Positions 24,196 through 36,035 of a stretch of 64,000 bases of DNA are shown in pieces. The DNA lies in assembly GCA_000697475.1 (NCBI GenBank), contig JNEU01001021.1, positions 124,001 through 188,000 of the forward strand, given 5' to 3'. The notes under the pieces were generated by a model. The model saw only the letters and a list, made by a program, of their open reading frames with translations, had not been told where the DNA came from and made no database searches. Every line of letters begins with the position of its first letter. The stretch's first letter is position 1. Source of the stretch: Lichtheimia corymbifera B2541. Lineage: Eukaryota; Mucoromycota; Mucoromycetes; Mucorales; Lichtheimiaceae. The position numbers were made by a program, and so were the translations under genes.

Positions 24196-25357
24196 TGCGA
24201 CACGTTGGAAAGGCAGGCAGATAGAGTTGAAGCAGCAGCTACCCCTCCCCTCCTTTCCCTTTTCAAGCGGCCACCAATTTTCACTTGCAGTTGAATAAAA
24301 GACACACTATTTCCATGGCAACATGCTTTTACGGCTGGTATACTCTACAGTGTGCTTTAAAGGATACTGTTGGAAGGATCCATATCCCTACTACTACCAC
24401 TACTACCACTTTACTGCTGCTAGTACCCTGTGGTATTAATCAACGAATATGCAGATACCTGAAACTTTTTGTGTCAAAGCCAAAAATGCTTTATCATCTG
24501 TGGAAATGATTTATCGAGAGCTAGAAAGCATCACCCAGAGCATCCAATATCTCCTTGTATTATTCTAATAAGCGTATGTACGCAATACACTGATACCAAG
24601 GAATGCATTGACTTGAAGTAAAGCTATTATCATCTTCCACGTGATGCATGCTATGTATGTATTCTTGCGTCCCAAGGTTCATTGTTCAAATGCTGGTTCA
24701 TTTATTCTCCTCCCAATCTGTTCATTGATCATCCTATCATGTTATCATCCTTTTTTCATCAATACTTGTATAATCCAAGTACTAGTAACACGTGCATTTC
24801 TTGGACAGTGAGCCTATCAAGGGGTATGTTGTTGGAATGAAAGTAATGTTACAATCATTTCTATACTAGGAGATATGTATGGGGTTTCCATACTAAACGA
24901 CCGGAAAGGCAACCATCGTGCAACTCGAATACTTCAAGACCATCTTCTATATCCCAAAAGCATTAAGCCATTTATATGTGGATTGAATAAAAAAAAGTGT
25001 TGTTGAGATGCACTTCAAGATAGGATTCATTGTTACGTAGTATTATTGGAGCAAGCCGAAATAGTAACAGATCATCTGAAAATTCATCATTGTTGTTATT
25101 CTTTGCTATCCAAAGTGGGAATAATTTTACAGCTATTTGGACAAGATAGTGTGGGATAAGACCCTATACATGATAATCAAAGGCAGAAAATAAAGCGATG
25201 GTAGATGGAATATGACTAGCACTATAGCAGAAGTATTATGTAACAGCCCTGGTATGTGTGTGTGAGATTCTTCTCCAGGCTGTGGTTGCGGCGATTGAAA
25301 AACTCTGTTTACTTGGACAGCTCTTTGGTGCGCGTGTTGTATGTTTTCGACAGCTTC
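24196..25357. other. Divergent intergenic region WDR91-like / PPR gene
   Basis: About 1.2 kb between divergently transcribed genes, so it should hold both promoters. I see an RFX-like X-box at 24311-24322, a short ACT microsatellite-like tract (about 24390-24415), and otherwise AT-rich sequence without open frames of note. Confidence 0.5.
24311..24322. promoter_or_regulatory. RFX/Crt1-like X-box
   Basis: TTCCATGGCAAC matches most of the palindromic RFX-family X-box (GTTNCCATGGNAAC). It lies 116 bp upstream of the WDR91-like start codon. Based on motif resemblance only. Confidence 0.3.
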
Positions 25358-27817
25358 ATGACGTTCCGGTCGCTTATACATCGCGAGGGCTGGAAGTCGC
25401 AGACGTTAATGTTCCTTGCATCGGCTCAAGTGTTATGTCGCAATTGTCTCTATCGAAGGTTTCCAGTTTCAGCGATCACCACGACTGCACGCAAGGCGCG
25501 CTTTTCAGTAGTCGATCTGACCCTTTCAAGGGCCACCATCAGAACAACAACAACAACCACAACAACAACACGACCGTCTCGTCCTAGTCTTTCCTCCAAC
25601 AACACCTTTCGTATTCCCAACCTGTATCATAGACGTACTCTGATTATTCAGTCTGGTACTGCACAGCAACAACAACAACACACCTCTTCTACTGAGCCGG
25701 TACAACAACTACGGCTGAAGCTCTATAAGCGAACATCATCACCACCATCATCATCATCATCCACATCCAATCCAAAGAAACGGGGAAAGCAACAACAACG
25801 TGTTCGGAATACCATTGCACGGCGTATAAAACGACGACGTATTGTCGAGTTATATCAAGTGATTCGAGAGGATCCTGTTTTATTGGAGCAATTGTCATCT
25901 GACGACGTGCGTGCTATGTTGTCAATACTCATACCTCATCCTGATGACGAAGATACAACGCTCGCTTTTCAAGTTATGGATGATCTCGTTGCACGACGTG
26001 CTGATTTATTTTCCCACAAAGAGTTCGAACCCTTAATAAGGCTCTATGTCGACAATGGCCAGGTGGACAAGGCTGAAACCATGGTACAGCAATGGATGGA
26101 TGATGGACATGTACCTTCAGAGGATGCGATGGCGACTTTGGTAGCTGGATTGGCACGTGACGGAAGAATGACGCATGCGGAAGGATGGCTCAAAGAGATG
26201 CAAGTGCGTGGATACACTACTACGAATGCATTGGTTGGACGTGCGATGATAGAAGGATGGATCAAGCTTGATGATTGGATCAAGGCGGATGAAACGTCGC
26301 AGCGGTTTTGGGATATGGATGTGATTGCAGCATTGGATTATTGCGGCAAACAATGCGTGGACGAATGGCGTTTGGCGGAAGCAACTCGGTTTCTAAGATA
26401 CAAATTACAGAATGGCATCGAAGGCACATCACTCGCTTCAAGGATTATCACAAAGTGCTTGTACACCTTTCGTATGAAAACAGCTGCGGATTTATTGCTG
26501 GACACTTGCAAATACAACGACTTGGATGCGGCACGTGTGGTGACCAAGAAGCTGCTTGATTACTATATCCAACGCAAAGACATGAAGCATGCAATGTGGG
26601 TCTGGGAGACAACACGTGATCTACCCGCAGTGGTGTCAGAAGAACAACATGCCAAGTTAATGTCAGCATTTGCAGCCAGCAACTATCACGAACATCTGAT
26701 GAAGTTATATCGACATGTTGCGCCTCGATACCCGGGAGTTCTTTCTGTGGATGTATACAACAGTTGCCTAAGGAGCTTTATCAATGCCAAGGCTTTTGAT
26801 TACGCGCTTGAGGTCTTTTCCGACATGAAATCCCACATACCTACCGACGCCATGACGAGGAATACCTTTTACGCCATGTACAGCTTATGCGCTCAGACCG
26901 GCCGTGTGAAAATGTTTCGTGAATTGCTGGTGATGGCAGGGGAAATTGATATGGAGCTTGACTACAAGACGATGAACGCTGTTATGGCTTGTTATTTGGT
27001 GGCAGATGATGTTGGATCAGCAATGCAAGTATTTGAGACTATTACCTCGACACATGGCCCCGACTGTGTGGATTACAACCTTCTCATGCGTGCAACAGCC
27101 ATCAATGAGGGTGAAAGTGTGGATCTGTCAAAGCTTCTCAAGGTGCTGCAATACATGAACAAGCTCAATATTGAACCTGATCGAACCACCTTTCGAACAC
27201 TGCTCACCATCTATCGTGGCGCTGATATTGAAAAGCAGCTCTTTGATCAGCTCTTACAGGATCAATATGCCACCCGTGAAGACGAAATTTTCTTGAACAA
27301 CATGGCGCTTACACGTATTGTGGAAAACCAGGGACCTGCAAAGGCAGCAAAGATCCTATTGAAAAACGACAGACGCCATCTCTTCCCTTCGGTACCTGAG
27401 GATACACCCATTCACGCCAATGGTTTGACGTACAAGTTGATTATGGATGCTCTGGTTAAATCCCCACGAGGTGCACATATTGCCAATCGGATCTATCTTG
27501 ACATCAAGAGCCGAGGATGGTTACCCTATCGGCCTGTTTACGAAGCATTGATCATTTGTTGGGCAAGGAAGGGTCGTTTACAACGAGCAAGACGCATCAT
27601 GCAGGACATGGAGCAGGATTTGCATATCAAACCGGATGTCAAGATTTATACCATGCTGGTCGATGGTCTTTTAGCACATAACCATACGCACCATATTCAA
27701 GACTTGTTATCCGAGATGCAACAACAAGGATTACAGCTAGATGACACACTCTTGGCTCGTTTGAAAAAACATGGCCTTGACAACAATATAATAGAACAGT
27801 ATAATAAAGTCTCATGA
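25358..27817 (+). CDS. Mitochondrial pentatricopeptide-repeat protein
   Basis: Intronless gene for an 819-residue PPR protein, expected to bind mitochondrial RNA and act in its processing or translation. I chose the Met at 25358 (MTFRSLIHREG). It is followed by a basic, Ser/Thr/Arg-rich, acid-poor leader of about 90 residues, typical of mitochondrial import. The same frame opens at 25256 (MCVRFF), which would add 34 residues. Low-complexity Thr, Gln and Ser tracts (about 25540-25770) follow. The body is alpha-helical with PPR-like repeats such as LIRLYVDNGQVDKAETMVQ, YNLLMRATAI with EPDRTTFRTLLTIYR, and YEALIICWARKGRLQRARRI followed by KPDVKIYTMLVDGLL. PPR proteins diverge quickly and I cannot assign this one to a named yeast factor. 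Confidence 0.88.
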   Translation: MTFRSLIHREGWKSQTLMFLASAQVLCRNCLYRRFPVSAITTTARKARFSVVDLTLSRATIRTTTTTTTTTRPSRPSLSSNNTFRIPNLYHRRTLIIQSGTAQQQQQHTSSTEPVQQLRLKLYKRTSSPPSSSSSTSNPKKRGKQQQRVRNTIARRIKRRRIVELYQVIREDPVLLEQLSSDDVRAMLSILIPHPDDEDTTLAFQVMDDLVARRADLFSHKEFEPLIRLYVDNGQVDKAETMVQQWMDDGHVPSEDAMATLVAGLARDGRMTHAEGWLKEMQVRGYTTTNALVGRAMIEGWIKLDDWIKADETSQRFWDMDVIAALDYCGKQCVDEWRLAEATRFLRYKLQNGIEGTSLASRIITKCLYTFRMKTAADLLLDTCKYNDLDAARVVTKKLLDYYIQRKDMKHAMWVWETTRDLPAVVSEEQHAKLMSAFAASNYHEHLMKLYRHVAPRYPGVLSVDVYNSCLRSFINAKAFDYALEVFSDMKSHIPTDAMTRNTFYAMYSLCAQTGRVKMFRELLVMAGEIDMELDYKTMNAVMACYLVADDVGSAMQVFETITSTHGPDCVDYNLLMRATAINEGESVDLSKLLKVLQYMNKLNIEPDRTTFRTLLTIYRGADIEKQLFDQLLQDQYATREDEIFLNNMALTRIVENQGPAKAAKILLKNDRRHLFPSVPEDTPIHANGLTYKLIMDALVKSPRGAHIANRIYLDIKSRGWLPYRPVYEALIICWARKGRLQRARRIMQDMEQDLHIKPDVKIYTMLVDGLLAHNHTHHIQDLLSEMQQQGLQLDDTLLARLKKHGLDNNIIEQYNKVS

Positions 27818-29177
27818 GATCTTCTCAAACGAGCCCTTATTGAACATAATCCTATCGTGTCGGTTCATTAAATGCAGTATACAAAACACGCGGGTTATAG
27901 GAGATGTGAGGATGGATACATACCAGTAGTTACAAATCCAGCCATAGTCACCACATGTCTTGAGAATCTGGAAATGTAATTCAAGTAAGCATTGCAGAAT
28001 GTTGGCTCCATGCAACATTCTTTCTCCTTAGCGTTGTGACCCAGGATCATTATTATATGCAATATCTCATAGAACATAGGCTCTCATCATCATCCTACTA
28101 ACATGCTTTCTATCATGTGCCAAATTGAATTGAAAGGAGCCCATGGTGCATTGGATGATGTGAATTAGTGATCAGCCGTTTTATAACATTATTGAAAGCA
28201 TTGGGAATTATTATGCATGCCGAGTTAAAATCCCATTTTGGTTGTATTGTGGTATGCAGTAGTAGCAGTATGATGCTGAAGAATGACATGTGCTAACATC
28301 CACGATATATGCTCATTTCCCTATTTCCTATGTACCTACACTGGACTCTGCATATCAAATAAAAGAAATGCACAGGGCAATGGTGCACGACCAATGCATA
28401 AATCTTTCTCCAAGCTGCGTGGTGTGCATGATCGATATATTAGCGTTGACGTAGATTATGATACATCATTTCATAACAATTATATTGAACGTAAGCTTAT
28501 ATGAAGGATAGGAGATAACACACCAAGAGATGATGAAAGCTTATGGTGATGAAATAATGGATGATAACGTATATCGGCATTCGGTCTTGCAATCGCCGTG
28601 TGCACGGGGCTCCATTTCCTTATTAGGAGTGCGGTTGGTTCAAGGAACAATGCCTTTTACTTCCCCTGACCCTTTTTTTATTCTTATTTACTCCCAAGAC
28701 ATCCTTTTCCCCGGAATTGGTATTTCGTGTGTTTGTGTGTATGTGTGTGTGTATGTATCTAATCCCCTATTGTAATGCATAAAGAGATCCACAAGCCCAA
28801 TTCAGATACATTGAGCTTGAAGAGCTATACTGTCGGATATGTCATACAATCCCCGCTCCTCCTTGTGTACATGAAGATGATAGTTCTCGCTCTCTCGCTC
28901 TCTCTCTCTCCCACCACTGTTTCATCCGTTAATATCGTTGAATAAAAAAGACCCTCTCATCATAGGAGCCCCTTACTTTACTGTATGGAGCGATAAGAGA
29001 TCATAAAGAGTCGTGAAACCCATGCAGGTTGACTGACATAAGGAGTTAAACATTGAAAAAGTCAAAAGGCAGGACATCATCACACACTGCTCTTCTCTTT
29101 GAAAGGCCGCGAACATTATCCCTCTCTCTCTTTCTCTTTCTTTCTTTCTTTCTGTGTTTTTTCTTTTATTGTCAAGC
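27818..29177. other. Intergenic region after the PPR gene
   Basis: About 1.4 kb with no supported gene. It contains CT/GA simple sequence (about 28889-28910 and 29121-29150) and a GT-rich stretch (about 28727-28755). Short open frames on both strands have no motif. Confidence 0.5.
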
Positions 29178-30437
29178 ATGCAATATTATTCTCCACGTAC
29201 GTCAACTACTATTCGAGATACAATTCGCAATTCCACCGACTATACAATACCACTAGCTGAATCTGCACGTTCCTCATCAGTGGTAAGCTTGATCCACTCT
29301 TATTGACAGGCCCATTCATTCTCGCTCACATCTCTCTCTTGTTCACTTGCAGCCAAGCATTCCGCCAGAACGACGACCCAGTCAGAGCATCAACTTGGAC
29401 AATCGACTACGCCAATTGGAGAAAGAGAATGAGGAGTTGACGCATTCCAATGTGCGCTTATTACGTGCCAATCGTATACTCAAACTGGATAGTGACCGAG
29501 TCGTCGATGAGCAGGTCAACGAACTCAAAGAAGAAATCAAGCATTTGCGATATCAAAATGTACGACTGCAGCGAAGCAACCGGTTATTACAAGAGGATCT
29601 TAATCAGCATATTGTAAGTATTGGTAGGTGAATTGAGTTCAATGCTGTGTTTAACCTCGGACTTGTATAGATGGAAAAGAATCAGGTGCGTGAAGACCAG
29701 ATCAGGAATATGAAGACTGTCGGTCCCGAATATGAATATCTTGTTCAAATTATCAATCTCTTATATCGCCAGGTAACAACTATCCCTTCTTGCTCTCTCT
29801 TTCGCATATGATTGACGCGTTTTTAATCACACGAAATTAATGCAGCTGCAAGGAAAAGCAACATGCGACAACACGTGCTGTTTTACCGATAAGCCTTTGA
29901 GTGAAGGATTTTCCGTATTGACACTACCACCCGATGACAGCGATGAACAACAAGCAAAACCACAACATATATGTCGACCCTCCATTCGATCACATATCAC
30001 AGCTGGAGATCTTGCCGTTGCCAAGGAACATGAGAATGGCCGGTTACGTCAGGATATTGAATCGATGAAAGCCGACCGAGATGCATTGGATCAACTTATA
30101 CAAGAAAAAGAAGAGGATATACAGATGCTCAAGAACGAGTTGCAAATGAAGGATACCATTGTCTCACAGCTGGAAAAGGATTTTGAAAGAATGGAGGTTG
30201 AGGTTGTTGATCTGCAAAAGGTAAACAGGGGGATATATTCAAAAGAAGAGAGAGTGCTGCAGCTAAGTCAATAGGCGACTAAGCAATCTATTACAGGAAT
30301 GGCGCCACTCTGATCGATTCAAATCATCATCATCGTTTTCTGATATCCACGCATTCCCGACTCCTCCACCCAAAGACAGTCCAGCTTACAAGTTGCCTAT
30401 TCCCCCCAGAGAATATCTTGCTGAAGTACGGCAATGA
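29178..30437 (+). CDS. Coiled-coil protein of unknown function
   Basis: Five exons (29178-29282, 29353-29613, 29671-29772, 29846-30220, 30297-30437) that all join in frame give 327 residues. I do not recognise a family. After a Ser/Thr/Arg-rich N-terminus of about 50 residues comes a strong heptad pattern (NRLRQLEKENEELTHSNVRL, VNELKEEIKHLRYQNVRLQR), then a short conserved-looking patch (GPEYEYLVQIINLLYRQLQG). A Cys pair follows (CDNTCCFTDKPLSEGFSVL) and then a second coiled coil (LRQDIESMKADRDALDQLIQ to EVEVVDLQKEW). The C-terminus is Ser/Pro-rich (FPTPPPKDSPAYKLPIPPRE). The architecture suggests a scaffolding or cytoskeleton-linked protein, but that is a guess. The coding model is sound because five exons preserve the coiled-coil register. 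Confidence 0.75.
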
Positions 30438-31053
30438 ACGATACCTATGTAGTAGACCTGTAGATAATAACAACTCTTTGTGAACAACATTTGCCCTTCT
30501 TTATTATGCTGCAAAAGCGGATTGGTTACAAAAGTAATATACGTATATACACACATACACACATCTCGGCTAGTTCCGCCTTTTTAACTATAATATTGAA
30601 TGTAACACAGTGCTACCAAGTGAAAAGATCGACTCTATTAAGCATCATCAAGGGGGCATTTGGGGGTGGGATGATGGGTACAGTGGCACTTTTGCTAGTC
30701 AGGAGAAAGAATGAGCCAATGAAAATGGAGGGCGGCGTCACGCAGCGTAAAACTTTTTGCTTTGGTTGAAAATGGCCGGTTTGCTCTTTTCCGCCCATCT
30801 CTATTGTCGTCATTGGTCATTGTCCCTTTCTCGAGAGCAGCGATTGCAACAGTAAACATCGAGCAGAGCAGCATACGCCCTCTCTTTTCATTTACTGGTT
30901 CTCACCCTTGTCGGCCGACAGAGGTCTTATCTCTATCTACCCTTCAAGCTTTTACGGCGAACCTCTTTTTATAGAGAGTCTACCCGTAATTTCCTTTTAT
31001 TCTCTATAACGTCGTCGTCGTCTGTCCAGGCTTCTTTTCTCTGCTCAGAAAGA
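30438..31053. promoter_or_regulatory. Intergenic region / cyclin gene promoter
   Basis: About 600 bp without a gene. The leader before 31054 contains a CGTCGTCGTCGTC run (31011-31023) and TATA-like sequence near 30970. The open frame 30491-30769 has no motif support. Confidence 0.45.
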
Positions 31054-32680
31054 ATGCAGTTGCGGTTGGAGGCAGTACAGCCTTACACTCTCTTTCCGCT
31101 CAATAAGCCGACCTCGTTTGTGAGCAACCCTTCACGGCAACAATGTATGTTTCCACCACCTCCACCGCCATCACTCCAACATCATCATCATCATCATCAT
31201 CGCCATCATCAGCCATCTTATTCGATTGCCAAACAACAGCCACAACAACAACAACGTCATCGACATCCATCAGCTTTTGAACCGGTATTGGCGACACCTT
31301 CACCACCACCCGTCAAAAAGGATACGATTACTCAAGTAGCTGATTATGCGGCATCGATTGTATATTTGATGTGGCATGGGCGGAAAAAGACAATGACCAC
31401 CACCAACAATCATACCGCTCATTATCGACAGCATTATACTGTGGATGCAACTAAGCCGAGCGCTGCATTCAAAAAGTTTTGTTTGCAGGTAATAATGAAA
31501 CCCGAGAAAAGCATATTGCATGGATGGATGACTCATCATACTCTCTCTCTCCTATAGCTGCTGACTGCAACTCAGCTGTCCCAAAATGCGGTGTACCTTG
31601 CACTCAACTACGTCTGTGCTTTGTTACGAACCAGTCCCAATATCGAAGGTGCCGAGGGTTCCGAATACAGATTATTCACGGTGGCTCTCATGTTAGGTAA
31701 TATATCATCTCCCGCGCTCTCTCTCCTTATGATTATATACTAATGATACGATAGCCAACAAATTCTTGGATGACAGCACTTTTACAAACAAGACGTGGTC
31801 TGAAGTATCGGGTATGAAGTTGCATGACTTGAATACCATGGAGGCCGAATTCCTTGAAGTCATTGGCTACGGTCTTTTTGTACGTCAAGATGAATTTGAC
31901 CAATGGAAACATGCGGTGGAAGGGTGCCGCATACACGTGGAGAGGATGTCGATGGATGGATATCAGTATTACCTGGACAATCTTATCCAAGCTGTGTTGT
32001 TATCATTGGGTCTATCGGGTCAACGCCAGCAACCAAAACAACAACAACAACAACAACGACATGCTCCTCCTCCTCCTCCTCCTTCCACAACAACAACAAC
32101 CTTTGAAGATGATAATAAGCGACGTTATAAGGATGCTCTAGAACAACAAGAACGAGCTATCTGGGAAGCTGCTTTGGAAGCATCACGACTGCAAGTGGAA
32201 AATCGACAACGTCAGCATAATCTGTACTTGTATGCCAAGGCACATGCATTGGATACTTGGGGCCCTCCAGAGACACCTACATTGCCACGTCGCCAAACAG
32301 CACCACCTCCTCCCATCAGTCGCCAAGGTAGCAATTGCAGCAATAGCAGCACTAGTTTGCTTCCTCCACCTTTATCATCGACACCTGATCGGCGTGCTAG
32401 CTTTGCTTCATCCATGATGCTGCCTACTACTGCTACTACGACTGCTACTGCTAGTGCTGCTGAATACTTTCATGCTCCTATCGATACTGCTCGCAAGGTC
32501 GATTTCTTTCAGGCCCCAGAACATCTTGATACGCGTGCATCCAAGTACGAATATCACTATCCCCCACCTGGTTTAGTGGATCCATCGTACAATTGGAATC
32601 ATTCACACCCTGTCAGCTGGTCCTATCCATTACCAGAAACACCAGCTGTCACTCCATCTTGGTGCAAGGATTTCCTTTAA
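31054..32680 (+). CDS. Pho80/Pcl-type cyclin
   Basis: Predicted cyclin partner of a Pho85-like kinase. Three exons (31054-31488, 31558-31696, 31755-32680) encode 499 residues. The cyclin box runs over about residues 85-250: ITQVADYAASIVYLMW, then AAFKKFCLQLLTATQLSQNA, VYLALNYVCALLRT, the hallmark LFTVALMLANKFLDDSTFTN, KTWSEVSGMKLHDLNTMEAE, and FLEVIGYGLFVRQDEFDQW. It is flanked by low-complexity sequence: a Pro/His-rich leader and a C-terminal half rich in Gln, Pro, Ser and Thr. The long C-terminal extension resembles the Clg1/Pcl class more than the short Pho80 itself, but I cannot assign the orthologue. Possible roles are phosphate or nutrient signalling, polarity, or cell-cycle entry. Confidence 0.88.
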
Positions 32681-33709
32681 CCAATATGCCAACACCTTTT
32701 TCTTGATCTTTTTTATTCTTTTTTTTTTTCTACCTTCTCTTTATCCTCTCTCTGTTTTTATCTATCTATCTTTGCTAAACCCAAATTGTCAAGAATCCAC
32801 CCCTTTCCTATATCACCCATCTTCATACTTTATCCTCTCCCCCAAACCCTCTCCCACCCCCCATCCCTATTCTTTGCTGTATTCAAAGCATTGTTACGGC
32901 GGTTTGTATCAAGAGGCGTTTTTTTTCCTGATAGGAGTGACAGTTTGCCCTTTCTCCTCCACAGCTTTTTTCGCCTCAGGCCCATTGCTTTTTTTTTTTT
33001 ACCAGATAATGGTTTTTTTCCTCATACGAATAAAATGGCCAAAAAACAGATCATATAACCCAATGCAGACATTTGTCGATCCTTTTCATTTTACCCTTTT
33101 CAATGATACCGCACCAACTTCTGGTGATCGCATTCATGGATACATACGTCGTATATTGCGTCAATGTTGGGGGACAAGTTGCTATGTAATGTGGCTATCA
33201 CATCTTGCATGAGATCTCCCTTCCTTGTCCCTGAACGACCGGTTTTGCCACACACACACACACATCCCCTGCGTCCCAAATGCAAGTGGTTGCTGTTTTA
33301 TTTGGAGAATTTACGAATGGGCACGATTTGAGGGTTGCTGTTTGATGATGATGCTATTACATAGGATGGGTGAGCCATTACTGTGAAGTGGGATTTGGCA
33401 AGCAAATTCAACAATGGATAAATGCATTTTGCCTATTGGGGAAAAAGTGCCGTGATGAAACCCGGGCATTCATATCGTTACACTGTGGCACTCGCACCAG
33501 TTACACCAGATTTAACGAGCGCGTTGATGTGTGTAGCTTGTATCCTTCCGTTGTTTCTTGTAAAGCCTCTTGCTCTCTCTTTTTTCCTTTTCCTCCCCTT
33601 TGTGAATCGGGAACGATTGCAGCGACTTTGCTCTCCTTTTTGCCGAGAGAGCACATTCTATGCGACGTGTACATAATTGGTCTTTTATTACATCATCTAC
33701 ACATCCAGC
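32681..33709. other. Pyrimidine-rich intergenic region
   Basis: Strong T/C bias on the plus strand (about 32700-33010, with T runs) and a CA repeat at about 33248-33264. The open frames here (such as 32703-33212) are low-complexity Phe/Ser/Pro translations of the tract and are not supported as genes. Confidence 0.55.
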
Positions 33710-34579
33710 ATGAAACAGTTGCTATTATGGATATGGACATCGATAGTCATGGTTGCTATGGCAATGGGCCAACAAGGGCAATGGGTGATTCAAGAGGATT
33801 TCGAGCTTGACGTTCACCGGTTTTCTCATATTGTGTCAACCCATCTCTTATTCGACCATGTCGACAGTACAATGAAAATGTTTTCAAGGACCATTTCCAA
33901 TCGCTTTCGTGAGGAGATCCAGATCGATAGCATGGGGGCCAATGACACACGGTGTTTACCTCTCGACGTACAACTTCTCAAAGGGCAAATCAGTGGAGCC
34001 ATTGGATGTAAGTAAACCTCATATGGTGCCTCGACCCTCAAGATAGCTAATTTGCCAATAATAGCCTATATTGAAGACAAATTGCCCAGTGTCTGGAATG
34101 AGCATGCCAAAGCACTAGACAAGACATCTCTCGAATATCTCATTGAACATTTTGCACGCGACCTGTGTCCTCCTTCCAATGTTGTTTTGAATCAATGTCT
34201 TGCAGAACATGGCCAGCAATTGCTATCTTATATCAGCCATCATATTGCAGAACAACTTCGCACCACCATCAGTCATATTGTGCAACATGACATTCCGCAT
34301 CTCTTTGAAACCACGCAAACTCAAGTCGCCTCACTCCTTCTTCATTTCAACCATCCTGGCTGTCATCTCGAGCTCAATCATTCTTCCAATAACAATCCTA
34401 CATGGCTTGATCTTGTGACGGATATGATCAGCCATGATATCAAGGATTTATTGCATGACGTCGGTCGTATTGAAGACTCGGTGTACCAATTTGCCATCTT
34501 AGCTAAAACATCCGCATCACCATCCTCCTCATCATTGAACAACCATCGTTTAATAGATACCCCACATCATACATTGTAA
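33710..34579 (+). CDS. Predicted secreted protein of unknown family
   Basis: Two exons (33710-34007, 34065-34579) give 270 residues. The N-terminus MKQLLLWIWTSIVMVAMAMG is a convincing signal peptide, with likely cleavage before or near GQQGQW. No transmembrane segment follows, so export or a vacuolar/ER lumen location is expected. The mature part is helical and rich in His, Leu and Ile, with Cys at DTRCLPLDVQ, DLCPPSNVVLNQC and HPGCHLE. These could form disulfides. There is a patterned region HFARDLCPPSN ... SYISHHIAEQLRTTISHIV. I do not recognise a family. The end is Ser-rich (SASPSSSSLNNH). Convergent with the Nudix gene, with only 60 bp between stop codons; a poly(A)-like ATAAATAAAATT lies at 34616-34627 between them. 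Confidence 0.72.
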
Positions 34580-34639
34580 ACTTGCAGCGCATGGATATAT
34601 ATTTATATATACATATATAAATAAAATTCGTAGATACAA

Positions 34640-35773
34640 CTATAGAGATGCCTTGTTGATCTTGCCAATGGATGATGATGATGGTTGTTGTTCTTCTGGG
34701 ACATTCACGTTCTTTTCCAATTCAAAACCCTCCATACGACCACGGATATAAATGCGATGACGATCACCGGATTGGCCAGTGGGTTGACCATGCTTCAAAT
34801 CAAGATAATATTCGTCACCAGGATAAGCAAGGAAAGTGTGATAACCACGATCGGACCATGTGGGATCATTAACAGGGTTGTGTTGTGGCATGATGGTGGA
34901 TAGTTTGCCATTGCTTGTGCGTAGGGCACCAATGCCAGCATTGGCAGCTAAATTCACGTGATCCTGGATGGGCATCATGGATTCCAAAGAGTACCATTGA
35001 GGTGGGAATAGCACAATCTTTTGTTGTCGCCATTGTTCAAGTGCTTCCTTGGGACTAAACCAATCGAGGTGGACTGTTTCGGTACCATCTGCTTGAGCCA
35101 CACTATCAGGCGACCATACGGTTAAGAAAAAGTGGGTGTTGTAGCGTCGTTTCTCAGCTCCAGGTGTGATCCAGTTGGCAAACGGTGTCAAACGATCCAC
35201 TGCAGGTACCAAGCCATGCGTTTCACATAACACCTTGAATTGAGACGCATCATTATGCACACGTTCACGCCACACTTGCTTGTCTTGGATCGCCGTGGCT
35301 GGTGGATGTGTCAATAACAAGCCAGATTCTTCAAACGTCTCACGAATAGCACAGATCTTGTTGGTCAACCTGAAACGTACGATGATGCCATCCTGTTAAA
35401 AGCTGTTCCACCTCTGTCATATACACGTGATTGACATACTCTGTAGTTGGTTGCTGTTTCAGTAAAGGTTGCCATAAGGACGCATCATCATGCTTATCTA
35501 CCACACCACCGGGAAATACATGAGCATGGATGAAACTGCTTTTGGCGTTGCTATATGAAATCATGTCAGAAGGAGCCAATATGGTTTGCAATGTCGACTA
35601 CGTTACCGCTTCATCATTAGGACCTTGTAGTTGTGGCCATTGGCTTTGTTGGGAGCAGCAACAATGAGACTACATGGACACGCAATTAGACCAGATTTGC
35701 AAGAGTCAAGGAATGAGACTTACGTTGCTGAAGGACGAATCTCTTTGGCAGTGGCGGAGGCGACGATATCCAT
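34640..35773 (-). CDS. NUDT19-like Nudix hydrolase
   Basis: Predicted Nudix hydrolase; NUDT19 relatives act on CoA and acyl-CoA, often in peroxisomes. Start at 35773 (MDIVASATAKEIRPSAT). The Nudix box is the split type of this subfamily: the Gly-Gly part (HVFPGGVVDKHDD) is separated from the helix AIRETFEESGLLL by an insertion. An intron at 35370-35439 (donor GTATGT, branch-like TTTTAAC) falls in that insertion; reading straight through it breaks the frame, and splicing gives TTELTNKICAIRETFEES. Downstream landmarks are FANWITPGAEKRRYNTHFFL and HLDWFSPKEALEQWRQ. Catalytic Glu residues of REXXEE are intact. The C-terminus is KINKASL, so a PTS1 (SKL-like) is only weakly possible, with ASL at the end. 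The length of about 345 residues fits. Confidence 0.88.
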
Positions 35774-36035
35774 GGCACGAGAAGAAAAACGCTGGGATAG
35801 AGATAAAGAGGTGTGTGTTGACAGAGAACGAGATGTCCTTAGTAATGCTGCAGTGCTGAGGAGCATGAAAATATATGCGTGGGGAAAAACCAGACAATCA
35901 CGTTCTCAGGCACCACACATTTCCTCGTGAGTATTTATGAGCTGTCATCCAAAACACGGGTAAAAGAATACTGCAACGGACCACATCTTCCTTCCCATAA
36001 TCTCATATGTAGCATGTATATTATATCTAATAAAA

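Noticed and set aside
32703..33212. 169-codon frame rich in Phe, Leu, Ser and Pro
   Set aside because: It is the translation of a pyrimidine-rich tract.
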